Assembly: GCA_947468255.1 (NCBI GenBank)
Contig: CANIMM010000007.1
Location: forward strand, 1-27,462
Source: Chitinophagaceae bacterium
GTDB lineage: Bacteria > Bacteroidota > Bacteroidia > Chitinophagales > Chitinophagaceae
Length of the DNA: 27,462 nt
Direction: 5' to 3'
The notes beneath the pieces are model-generated. The model did not search any database. It saw only the letters and a program-made list of their open reading frames with translations, and had not been told where the DNA came from. The translations under genes were made by a program, and so were the position numbers. Below, in pieces: positions 15,390 to 24,013 of this stretch. Within the stretch, counting starts at the first letter, position 1, and every line of letters starts with the position of its first letter.

Positions 15390-15566
15390 ACATTTAAAAT
15401 ATTGATTTCCCCCATATTATAATTATTGGAAGCAGCTGTTTTAAAAAGATTTGTTTCACTTGTAGCTCCAAGTTGGCTAATAGATTTAATTATTATTAAT
15501 ATGTTTAACTTTTTTTGCATAAAATCAAAAAGAAACCTTAGTTTCATAATATAGTTTAATTTTTCT

Positions 15567-18314
15567 ATGATTAAAACTGCAGTTCCAGTTGCTAAACCAG
15601 CAGCCGTAAAAATTGCTCCTGCTGAAAATAAGGCGGCTGTAAAGGTTATGCCTAGTGTTCAGCCTATGCAGTTGGTAGCAGATACAGAACAACAAAATTC
15701 TGTAGAAGGATTTTTTGAACCCGGTCCTGGGAAAATGGCTCCTAGTTCCCCTTTTCAATTTAAATCTACCTCATCTAAAATACTTACCAATCATTCACCT
15801 ATTCAAAGGAAGTCGTCTTCTACATGGGCTATTCAGCCAAAATCAGTAGGAGCTAATTCCAATTCGCCTGCACCAGTTCAAAGAGCAGCAGCGCCTGTTA
15901 ATAAAACTGGATTGCCTGATAATGTAAAATCCGGAGTAGAGCAATTATCAGGTGTAAGTTTGGGTGATGTGAAAGTGCATTATAATTCTCCCAAGCCGGC
16001 TCAATTGCAAGCGCATGCCTATGCTCAGGGTACGGATATTCACGTAGCGTCTGGTCAGGAAAAACATGTACCTCATGAGGCCTGGCATGTAGTACAACAA
16101 AAACAGGGAAGGGTACAGGCTACTACCCAGTTAAAGGGTACAGTTCCTGTTAACGATGATGCAGGTTTGGAAATGGAAGCAGATGTGATGGGGGCAAAGG
16201 CGGTTGCTCAGGGAAAAATGATAAGTAATATCCCTGAATCTAACAATGTTATTTCCAGAGCAGTAGCACAAAGAGTGGTTACTCAATTTTTTTGGCCTTT
16301 TGGAGGAAAAAAACAAAATAGTGAAGTCAATGTAGCTGCAGAGGAACAACAAATGGATGCGGATAATGAAATGAAGGGGCTTCTCAAAAATGGTACATTA
16401 GGGAAGAAAGGTTTAGGCGAAAGGATGGGTTTAGCCAAAAACACTGCAATCAATGCTGGTAATGAAGCTAAAAATAATACTTTAGAGTTGGGGGATGATA
16501 TTAAAGAGAATACTAAAGAAACCGGACAAAATATTTCAAGTAAAAGTCAAAGTCTTGGTGGTAAAATTGCCCTGGGTTCTGCTGTAGCTGGTGGTATTGG
16601 AGTGGGCGTTTCTTTAGCAACTGGTAATGTTCCAGGAGCTGCAATTGCTGGAGGTCTTGGAGTTGGAGGAGTCCTTACTGGTGGTGTCGTTGCAGGTGGA
16701 GGAACCGCTGTAGGGGAAGGTGTTGAGGCTGGAGGTGCGCTTGTTGGTGGTGCAATAAACAAGGCTAATGAATATGGATTATCTTCTGTAGCAGGAATGA
16801 CAACAACTGCAGTCGTTGGTATAGCTGAAGTGTTGTCCCAGATTAATCTATATATCAGTGACCAATTCGATAATATACCCGTGAAGAATGTTGTCGCATT
16901 AGTAAAAGGTGCGAAGAGTGGGGGGTTAGGTCCTGATACCTTAAAAGCAGCGATCGAGCATAGTGAAGATGTAGATTCTTTTACTGGGACAAAGAAGGGA
17001 GGAACCGGAGGAATGTTTGGAGATAAGGATACTCAATTAACAGGTGCAGCGGTGGTTGGAGCAGGATTAGCCAATACTGCTGCTATGGATATTAATCATA
17101 AGGGGAATGCTGCTGCGGAAAAAGTAGTTGAAGTGGTTGGTTCCATTATTGTTGGGGCCGTTTCTACCATTAAATCCATTATCGGCCTGTTTGAATTGTT
17201 TACTAAATCTGGTAATAAATATGAACAGACAAAAAAAGTAGCCTATGACTTATCGGTGGCTACTAAAGCTGGCTTCCAAATTGCCAATAAAATCACTGCA
17301 TTAACTGGACCTTTCTCTAAAGTGATACCTGGATTATCATTGGCTATTTCCATTTGCGATACCTTGTCATCTATTCATAGTTGGAGAAAAGCTGCCGAAG
17401 TGGAAGAAGAAATAATGAGTAAAGCAGAACAACCTGATAATCAACCAATAATTGTTGATTGGATGGATAGTGCGGAAGGTGTTAAATATACTTCTACTTT
17501 GGGTGAAGGGGTATTTGATGATACCACCCTGTTTGAAGAAGACATAAGGGGTAAACGAGGAATTTTGGATTTATTTGTTCAAAAAGGAGGCAAGTGGTCA
17601 AATCTAAACAAATACGTGCGCGTCAAAATGGATTATATGTCTTTAATTTCAAGTTTGGCAGTTGGAGGTACTCCAAAGGGGCCAAAAGAAATAGAAATGA
17701 ATAATTATTTAACCAATATATCTGAAGGTGGAGATGTTCAAAATTTCTGTAAAGCCCTTAATAAATATCAGCTCGCGAGCAAGCTGCATGAAATCAATAA
17801 TAAACGAAATATTCACGGCGCAAGAGAAACAGGAGCCAATTTAATATCTACTGCTGGTGCAATAGCAGCTTTAGTGCCAGCTGATGGAGGTGCAGTCGCA
17901 GCAGTACTGATGGGTACTGGAGCTGGTATAAAAGCCGGCTTGGCAATAGGTAAAGCGCTTGTGTCAACAAAAAATGGGTTTTCTGATCCCAAAAAGAGCT
18001 CTGGGCAAAAGGGAAAAGAATATGCTCAACATGCAATTACTATATTAGAGGGATTTAAGGATATCAAATTAGATGATGACGTAGCAGCACTGTTGGAAGA
18101 CAATGATAAATTACAGGAAGAAGTAACCAGGTCGGGCGCGAAATCAGTAAAAGAAAAAATAAAACCTTTTGTAATGTCGCAGGGAAAAGCTGAGAAATTC
18201 CTCTTTGCCGCAGGTGTAAATAAGGCTGAATTTTATTCAAATGAAACTTATGGTCCGGGAGATTTTGTAAATCTTGCCAACTTAATCGCAAAAAAATTAG
18301 GAGAAGGTAGATAA
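15567..18314 (+). CDS. DUF4157 protein A, putative injection-system cargo
   Basis: 915 aa. Layout: disordered Ala/Lys/Gln leader (1-113) with MPSVQPMQL, one degenerate copy of the EEEE-LQGKFE-like unit and PIQRK/PVQR; DUF4157 domain (114-219) with HEAWH (His170, Glu171, His174), a zinc-peptidase-like motif, and a downstream GLEMEAD acid; charged linker; Gly/Ala/Val-rich hydrophobic segment (about 332-405, GGIGVGVSLATG and GGLGVGGVLTGGVVAGGG); then a helical C-terminal half with YQLASKLHEINNKRNIHG and PADGG (771-775), ending KKLGEGR. DUF4157 proteins are typical companions and cargo of extracellular contractile injection systems and polymorphic-toxin loci. No classical signal peptide. It pairs with the 160-aa gene 11 bases downstream. 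The toxic activity, if any, is unidentified. Confidence 0.75.
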   Translation: MIKTAVPVAKPAAVKIAPAENKAAVKVMPSVQPMQLVADTEQQNSVEGFFEPGPGKMAPSSPFQFKSTSSKILTNHSPIQRKSSSTWAIQPKSVGANSNSPAPVQRAAAPVNKTGLPDNVKSGVEQLSGVSLGDVKVHYNSPKPAQLQAHAYAQGTDIHVASGQEKHVPHEAWHVVQQKQGRVQATTQLKGTVPVNDDAGLEMEADVMGAKAVAQGKMISNIPESNNVISRAVAQRVVTQFFWPFGGKKQNSEVNVAAEEQQMDADNEMKGLLKNGTLGKKGLGERMGLAKNTAINAGNEAKNNTLELGDDIKENTKETGQNISSKSQSLGGKIALGSAVAGGIGVGVSLATGNVPGAAIAGGLGVGGVLTGGVVAGGGTAVGEGVEAGGALVGGAINKANEYGLSSVAGMTTTAVVGIAEVLSQINLYISDQFDNIPVKNVVALVKGAKSGGLGPDTLKAAIEHSEDVDSFTGTKKGGTGGMFGDKDTQLTGAAVVGAGLANTAAMDINHKGNAAAEKVVEVVGSIIVGAVSTIKSIIGLFELFTKSGNKYEQTKKVAYDLSVATKAGFQIANKITALTGPFSKVIPGLSLAISICDTLSSIHSWRKAAEVEEEIMSKAEQPDNQPIIVDWMDSAEGVKYTSTLGEGVFDDTTLFEEDIRGKRGILDLFVQKGGKWSNLNKYVRVKMDYMSLISSLAVGGTPKGPKEIEMNNYLTNISEGGDVQNFCKALNKYQLASKLHEINNKRNIHGARETGANLISTAGAIAALVPADGGAVAAVLMGTGAGIKAGLAIGKALVSTKNGFSDPKKSSGQKGKEYAQHAITILEGFKDIKLDDDVAALLEDNDKLQEEVTRSGAKSVKEKIKPFVMSQGKAEKFLFAAGVNKAEFYSNETYGPGDFVNLANLIAKKLGEGR

Positions 18315-18325
18315 TAAATTATGTA

Positions 18326-18808
18326 ATGATGAAAACAAACATGGATTTTTTTAATTATTATAAAGAGAAATTACAAGAAATAAATTTAAGCGCTGAAATT
18401 TTCAATCTGGCAGAGAGTATAGTTAAGGGATTGGAATCTTTAACATATATATCAAATGAAAAATATTATGTTAATATGTTTTTCATCCCTGATACCGAGG
18501 AGCAATTTGAAAAACTCCGATTATTACAATTTACTTGTTTAATTAGTTGCTCTGATTACATAATAAACAACCAATTATTGTTGTTAAAATTATTAAACAA
18601 AAAAAATACTCAGTTACCTATTGGGAGTTTAATATACTCAGATGAGCATCAGTTGGTCTTTAAATATATCTATGCAACGGACGCTGAACAACCAATTGAG
18701 TCAAAATTATTTCAAGAATTGGTTGGTTTGTTAAATAGTGTAATTGAGGACAGTTCAACAATATTTAACCAGTATGGTGAAGATGACCTAAAAGGTTATC
18801 TTAGTTAG
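18326..18808 (+). CDS. small acidic partner protein A (chaperone- or immunity-like)
   Basis: 160 aa, net negative, no signal peptide or membrane segment. It begins ATGATG 11 bases after DUF4157 protein A and so is almost certainly co-translated with it. The centre reads as beta strands and a helix: YYVNMFFIPDTEEQFEKLRL, then LLNKKNTQLPIGSLIYSDEH, then LVFKYIYATD. The same core (aliphatic-IP, LRLLQ, N-x-Q-(L/I)-P-(I/L)-G, Y-x-(S/T)-D-E, L-x-FKY) recurs in the 163-aa protein at 26345 and more weakly in the 170-aa protein at 19074. Size, acidity and alpha-beta pattern resemble secretion chaperones of the CesT/YbjN-like type. An immunity protein is the main alternative. No family identified with certainty. 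Confidence 0.7.
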   Translation: MMKTNMDFFNYYKEKLQEINLSAEIFNLAESIVKGLESLTYISNEKYYVNMFFIPDTEEQFEKLRLLQFTCLISCSDYIINNQLLLLKLLNKKNTQLPIGSLIYSDEHQLVFKYIYATDAEQPIESKLFQELVGLLNSVIEDSSTIFNQYGEDDLKGYLS

Positions 18809-19013
18809 TTGATTTTATATTTAGAAAATCATTGCAGATTTAATCTGATAATTCTTCCACTTGAAATAATGTGTTTTTAATCTGTATTATTTCTTCATTT
18901 AATTACAAGGACTTTACAGATTATATTTTTCTTTACAATTTGGATGGTTTTTATTGTAAAATAAATATTACCTCCAAGGGATAATTTATATTTTTAAAGA
19001 ATACGATTGTATC

Positions 19014-19036
19014 GAATTTTTTTTATGAAAAAATTC
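19014..19036 (+). promoter_or_regulatory. 9-bp AT stem-loop ahead of partner gene B
   Basis: GAATTTTTT (19014-19022) pairs with AAAAAATTC (19028-19036) around a five-base loop, 37 bases before the ATG of the 170-aa gene. It is weak thermodynamically and not followed by a T-run. It may be only AT-rich coincidence. Confidence 0.25.
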
Positions 19037-19073
19037 AAAATGCAAATAAGTTTAATAAATTAATATTTTATAA

Positions 19074-19586
19074 ATGTTAAAAAAAATAAATAAGTACCTG
19101 GTTGATAAAAATTACCAATCGACTTATGAAAAAGCGGATTCCAATAATTTTTATGATCGGTTGCAAATAAAATTTGCGGCAGTTGTTAATGGTCAAAATA
19201 CCTATTGGCCAATTGAATTGGGTAACCTTCCAGTTAAAGAGGAAGGTTTTGAGGGGTTCAGTCTTTTTCAATTTTACATTCCAATTGTGGGGGAATTGGA
19301 AGCTGCTAATTATTTACCCATTTGCGATTTGATTGTCAAACTGAATACTAAATTAACCATCGGATGCTTTGGTTATTTGGCCTCCCATAATTTAGTTTTC
19401 TTAAAGCATAACTTAATCATTTCAAATGAAAATTTTGCCAATAACTGTGATATCATAGATAAATCCCTGTCGATACTATTTTTCATGTTGGTGAATTTTC
19501 AAAAACCTTTGGCTGATGTTGCTCAAGGAAATTGTAGTGTCGAAAATGCGATGGTACAAATGCCCTTAAATTATATATATAAATAA
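19074..19586 (+). CDS. small partner protein B (chaperone- or immunity-like)
   Basis: 170 aa, no signal peptide. The central stretch FSLFQFYIPIVGELEAANYL, then IVKLNTKLTIGCFGYLASHN and LVFLKHNLIIS, follows the same pattern as the other two small proteins (hydrophobic-IP, then LN-x-x-L-x-IG-x-x-x-Y, then LVF-K). It is the most divergent of the three. It sits 265 bases after partner A and 201 bases before the 1372-aa gene, so it is the natural partner of that protein although upstream rather than downstream of it. ATG 19074 is the only good start. The C-terminus is predicted helical. Function unknown; chaperone for the large neighbour is the working inference. Confidence 0.65.
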   Translation: MLKKINKYLVDKNYQSTYEKADSNNFYDRLQIKFAAVVNGQNTYWPIELGNLPVKEEGFEGFSLFQFYIPIVGELEAANYLPICDLIVKLNTKLTIGCFGYLASHNLVFLKHNLIISNENFANNCDIIDKSLSILFFMLVNFQKPLADVAQGNCSVENAMVQMPLNYIYK

Positions 19587-19787
19587 TTTTATCTGTCAAG
19601 CCTAAGACCAAATTATTCTGAAGGGAGATGTGGTTCATCCAATTCTAAATTATTCTTTTTTTACTTATTAATCAGTTAATTAATTTGGCTATTTCTAGAT
19701 TTCGCAATATCTTCAATTGTCTTTTTTACTTTATATGTTATAGATATTATTAATATATTAAATAGGGTCTAAAAATTATTTTTTTAA

Positions 19788-22700
19788 TTGAAAGCAGTTT
19801 CTTCTCGCATACAAAATAATAATAACAATACACCAGCAGTGGCTGCTAATAATGCACCTGCTACCAAAACTTTGCCCAGTGCAAAATCCAATGTGGCACC
19901 TGTGATAAGTATGGTTAATTCACAATTACCGCTTCAAAAAATGTCAAATATTGCTGGGGATATGGAAGGACAAGCATTTTCAGCGCCTAGTGGGGGGATG
20001 TATGCACCAATACAACGAGCAGAAGTTGAATTGAAAGGTGAGAAATCTTTGGGAGCCCGATTTAACTCATTCTTTTTTGGACAGGAGTCTACCTTTACCC
20101 AATTAGAAAAAAAATACGGACAATTTAAAAAGGAAATCAAAGTAGCTGAAAAGGAAAAGTATAGAAATGAATCCATTACTCTAGGAAATACCTGGTTGGG
20201 TAAACATGGCAATTCCAAGAGTGAAAATGATTTAAAAAAGAAACATTCCATTGAAAGTATGCTTGCCAGTTTGGCGCAAGCGCCTGCTCCTCAAAAAGCT
20301 CCCGAACCAGGCAAAGTTGTTGTAGAACCCAAGGTAGGTCCTGTTTTACCAATTTTAGCACCCGGGCCTGGTAAAGTTGTTGAGAATCCCGATGTTGATC
20401 CAGGTGTACCAGTAGTACAATCCAATTTTTCAATAGTCAAATCTACTCATGATGCCTATAAAGCAGCCAAAAAAGGCTCCTATTCGCCTGGTGAATTATT
20501 TGCTATCTATCATTCACTTGCTGGCTTTTTAAAACAACTTAATTTATGGGATCTAAAATTCGCTTCTCCAAAGAACCCTGCTTTTGATACTGAAAATACA
20601 GCGATTACAGCATTTAGATCTATCCTAAATGAAAATTTTGAGTACAGTTCAGGTATGATTGCAGGTACCGTTAAAGGTATTAATATAGAGAATTTGGCTA
20701 AAGGAATATTTTCTGCCAGCTCCCTGGATGCAGTAGTAACATTGCCCAATGGTAATGCTACCGGAACCCTTCAAAATATTCAAATAAAAGAAAGTGGAAT
20801 TGAATTTGCGAATGCATCATTGGCTTATTCTGGTAATATTGTGTTTGGTGATATTTTTACAGTGGGAAGTCCCACCGTCAATATAAGTTCCAATGCTTCA
20901 GGATATGATATACGCGGAGCTGGAGATCTTCAATTAAATTTGGATAATGTACAAGCAAGTGGCCATGTTGAAATTTCTTATAATACTTCAACCCAGACTT
21001 TTGAAACCCCTACTTTTTCAAATGCTCAATTGACTGCTGGTTTACTGAATAATACCCTAAATGTTACAGCTAATAATGTAAATTATGCAGGTGTGGGGGC
21101 TTTATCAGCTGAAAGTGCAAGCCTGCAGATGGATGTAATGGGTAAGTCATTTACTGGTACTGGTTCAAATATTTCTTATAGTAAAGAAACTGGATTGGAC
21201 TGGGGATTGGCAACCTTTAGTTTCCCCGATGAAATAAGTGTAGGCGGAATTGTAAAAGTTAAAGGCTTGGAGGGTATCATTTCAGGGGCAGCAGATGGCT
21301 ATAAAAAATCAGGATCAGGCACACTTTCGCTTGACCTGCCGGATGGTGCATCTGCTACTGGAACTGTAGCAGTATCTTTTGAAGAAGGTACAGGTTGGAA
21401 AGTAGATTCAATTACAAATGGTGCAATTACAGCATCCATTTTGGGTAATACGATAACTGTAAATGATATTCAAATTGCTGATGGAGTGATATCTGCTCAA
21501 ACGGGATCCATGCAATTGGATATTGGCGGTGCAAAAGTGGATGTTACTGTTACCGATATTTCCCTAGGAAAAGATAAAAAGTTTGATTGGGGTACAGCTT
21601 CATTCAAGTCTCCTAATGAATTAAGTGTTGGAGGAGTGGTTAAGGTGAAAGATTTGGAGGGTACTGTTTCTGGATCAGCAGATGGTTATAAAAAATCAGG
21701 AACTGGTAACCTTTCTGTTGATTTACCGGGTGCAACCGCAAGCGGTACAGTAGCTGTTTCAAATGATGACGCTTCAGGTTGGAAAGTAGATTCAATTACT
21801 GGTGGTGGAATTGCTGCATCGGTCCTGGGCAGTACGTTATCGGTAAACGAAATTCAATATGTTAACGGAGTAATTACTGCTCAAAGTGGAACTATGAAGC
21901 TGGATATCGCAGGTGCGATTTTGGATGTTAGTGTAACCGGTATTTCATTAGGTGAAGATAAAAAGTTCAATTGGGGGTCTGCTGCCTTTAGCACCCCCAA
22001 CGAAATAAATATTGGCGGAATCCTTAAAGTCAATGGTTTAACGGGAACAATATCTGGAGAAGCAGATGGATATAGAAAAACTGGTGCAGGTTCACTTTCA
22101 CTTGACCTACCGGGTGCTAGTGCATCTGGAACAGTAGCTGTTTCTCATGAGGAGGGTAAGGGTTGGAAAGTAGATTCAATTACAAATGGTGATATTAATG
22201 CAACCTTACTCAATGGAAGTTTGCAGATTAATGGTAATGGTATTAGTTTTGAAAACAATGTTTTAGGTGTAGCTGCTGCAACTGCAACAGTTTCAACTGG
22301 CGGCGTAATTCCAGGGGTAGATAAAGTTTCAGGACAGGCTCAAAATATTCAGTATAAGGATGGAGCTTTTGATTGGGATTCAGTTACTGTAGATATCAAT
22401 GCAGGTCTTTCATTTGGTGATCAGTTATCTTTTGGATTGAAAACCGCTACTTTGTTTGGTAAAAGCAAAGGCTATCAAATTGATATCAATGATGCGACAG
22501 GTAGCATCTCTATTGGTAAATGGTTAACAGGAGAAGGTACGGGTTCATTTAGTTGGGATTTTATTAATAGGAAAACTCCTGAAATTACATCCGCAAATCT
22601 AACTTTCCTTGCAACATCTCCAGAGCTGCCTAAAGATATAATACCAGGCTTGCTTCCAATTAGTTTTTCTGTTATGATTCCTTTTGCGGCGGGTCCTGTA

Positions 22701-23906
22701 CCAATGGAAGCTGGACTTAGTTTAAATGTAGATGCTGGAGCAACAGTTAGCATTGGAGGAACTATGAATTACTCAGGTGGCGAATTTGCATTTGGGGTGC
22801 AAGCTGCAGGGAATGGACATTTATCGATGGGGATTCGAGCAAGTTTGGCGGTAGGAAGTAGTGCGCTGGTATCGCTTGGAGCATTCTTGGAAGGTAGTAC
22901 AAAAGCAGTGTTAGAAGCAGGCTTAGACTTTAATGGTAAAGCCGCTAAGCAAGGTGACGGATTCAATTTCTCTGATATGAACGCCAATTACAAATTAGGT
23001 GCAAATGTGATAGCAGAATTGAGCGGTGGAGTAGAAGCCAAAGCCCTTTTGATCTTTAGTAAAACACTTTATAAAGTGAAAATAAAATCATGGGATATGG
23101 GGCGTGCGGAAAAAACAGGATCATTTAATTTCTTAAATGGTGGGTTTACTTCTACTGGAAGCTCAGGCGTTTTGGAAGCGGGAACACCAAATCTTGGCAA
23201 GCCTGTTACTGAACACCAAAGTTTGCCTTTTGTAAAATCAATGGAAGCGGTTTCTGCTGCAATTGATTCAGCGAAAAAAATATCGGCAAATGCCAGCAGC
23301 ATTACTGCAGGTCTTGATGCTGGATCGATTGATAAAGCAGAAGAGGAATTACTGAAAGCCAAAAGTCAAATAGTGTTGCTTCTAAGGGATAGTATAAATG
23401 TAACTTTAAAGGATCCAGAATTCAAAAAACTTTCTGGCAGGTTGAAACATTATCAAGAGAAACTAGCTAACATTATTAAAAAGAATGCTATTTGGGAAGC
23501 TACACTAGAACATAAGAAATTGGATCCACCTTTTTGGCATTCTGATTTTATTCGAGGAACTCCTGAGGTAGTGTATTCAAGAAAAATTGCTGAAGGTAAA
23601 GAGAAACAATCAAAGTATCTTACAAGAAATGTAAAGAAGAAAGATGATGTTCAAAGTCAACTTTCAATTTACCAAAATCAAATTAAAGATTCTTCTGATA
23701 TGATTAATAATGTAGATTCTTTATTACATCCTTTAAATCAAGCGGATGGAATTCAGGATAAAATTAATCAGTATAATGAATTAAACAGTGCAATGGATAC
23801 ATTACATGCAGAAGTTCTTAGAGATAATGCAAATGAGGCAGCTGACTTGGAACTTGATAGAATGGAGAGTGCTTACATTGAAGATGATATCAACGAAAAG
23901 CAGTAA
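19788..23906 (+). CDS. 1372-aa repetitive beta-rich protein, putative injection-system cargo
   Basis: The frame opens at TTG 19788 directly after an in-frame TAA at 19785, so TTG is the best start; the next ATG is residue 42. Layout: Asn/Ala-rich leader like those of the DUF4157 neighbours, with LPSAKS, PLQKM and APIQRAE; charged helical part; proline-rich linker (about 165-210) with PGKVV repeats; beta-rich body (about 290-1140) including three copies of a 128-aa repeat (DGYKKSG, SLDLPGA, GTVAVS, GWKVDSIT) plus one diverged earlier copy; amphipathic strands rich in Gly/Ser/Ala; and a charged helical or coiled-coil tail (about 1150-1372). There is no HExxH motif and no signal peptide. I recognise no family. 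A long beta-solenoid or barrel-like body is inferred. Partner gene B lies upstream. Confidence 0.72.
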   Translation: MKAVSSRIQNNNNNTPAVAANNAPATKTLPSAKSNVAPVISMVNSQLPLQKMSNIAGDMEGQAFSAPSGGMYAPIQRAEVELKGEKSLGARFNSFFFGQESTFTQLEKKYGQFKKEIKVAEKEKYRNESITLGNTWLGKHGNSKSENDLKKKHSIESMLASLAQAPAPQKAPEPGKVVVEPKVGPVLPILAPGPGKVVENPDVDPGVPVVQSNFSIVKSTHDAYKAAKKGSYSPGELFAIYHSLAGFLKQLNLWDLKFASPKNPAFDTENTAITAFRSILNENFEYSSGMIAGTVKGINIENLAKGIFSASSLDAVVTLPNGNATGTLQNIQIKESGIEFANASLAYSGNIVFGDIFTVGSPTVNISSNASGYDIRGAGDLQLNLDNVQASGHVEISYNTSTQTFETPTFSNAQLTAGLLNNTLNVTANNVNYAGVGALSAESASLQMDVMGKSFTGTGSNISYSKETGLDWGLATFSFPDEISVGGIVKVKGLEGIISGAADGYKKSGSGTLSLDLPDGASATGTVAVSFEEGTGWKVDSITNGAITASILGNTITVNDIQIADGVISAQTGSMQLDIGGAKVDVTVTDISLGKDKKFDWGTASFKSPNELSVGGVVKVKDLEGTVSGSADGYKKSGTGNLSVDLPGATASGTVAVSNDDASGWKVDSITGGGIAASVLGSTLSVNEIQYVNGVITAQSGTMKLDIAGAILDVSVTGISLGEDKKFNWGSAAFSTPNEINIGGILKVNGLTGTISGEADGYRKTGAGSLSLDLPGASASGTVAVSHEEGKGWKVDSITNGDINATLLNGSLQINGNGISFENNVLGVAAATATVSTGGVIPGVDKVSGQAQNIQYKDGAFDWDSVTVDINAGLSFGDQLSFGLKTATLFGKSKGYQIDINDATGSISIGKWLTGEGTGSFSWDFINRKTPEITSANLTFLATSPELPKDIIPGLLPISFSVMIPFAAGPVPMEAGLSLNVDAGATVSIGGTMNYSGGEFAFGVQAAGNGHLSMGIRASLAVGSSALVSLGAFLEGSTKAVLEAGLDFNGKAAKQGDGFNFSDMNANYKLGANVIAELSGGVEAKALLIFSKTLYKVKIKSWDMGRAEKTGSFNFLNGGFTSTGSSGVLEAGTPNLGKPVTEHQSLPFVKSMEAVSAAIDSAKKISANASSITAGLDAGSIDKAEEELLKAKSQIVLLLRDSINVTLKDPEFKKLSGRLKHYQEKLANIIKKNAIWEATLEHKKLDPPFWHSDFIRGTPEVVYSRKIAEGKEKQSKYLTRNVKKKDDVQSQLSIYQNQIKDSSDMINNVDSLLHPLNQADGIQDKINQYNELNSAMDTLHAEVLRDNANEAADLELDRMESAYIEDDINEKQ
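20997..22350 (+). repeat. 128-aa (384-bp) tandem coding repeats
   Basis: The marker GGTTGGAAAGTAGATTCAAT begins at 21393, 21777 and 22161, exactly 384 bases apart twice, with strong protein similarity across the whole period. A diverged copy precedes it (FETPTFSNAQLTAGLLNNTL at about 21000 aligns with WKVDSITNGAITASILGNTI 396 bases later). The last copy decays after about 22250. Internal duplication within the 1372-aa gene. Confidence 0.88.
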
Positions 23907-23927
23907 TAAGGTTAAATGTATTCTTTC

Positions 23928-23935
23928 TAATTTTG
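23928..23935 (+). promoter_or_regulatory. -7 box match (TAATTTTG) before DUF4157 gene B
   Basis: Exact TAnnTTTG match 79 bases before ATG 24014, giving a leader of about 70 bases. No TTG at the expected -33 position, so the assignment is tentative. Confidence 0.35.
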
Positions 23936-24013
23936 TTTAATTAATGAAAGTTACTATATTTATTTTTTTTTAATTTTAATCAATTTCTATATCCTTTTTA
24001 TAAATCTAATTTC

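Noticed and set aside
18835..18847. Palindrome CAGATTTAATCTG as an operator between partner genes A and B
   Set aside because: Six-base arms are expected by chance in this AT-rich spacer, and no second copy or adjacent promoter was seen.
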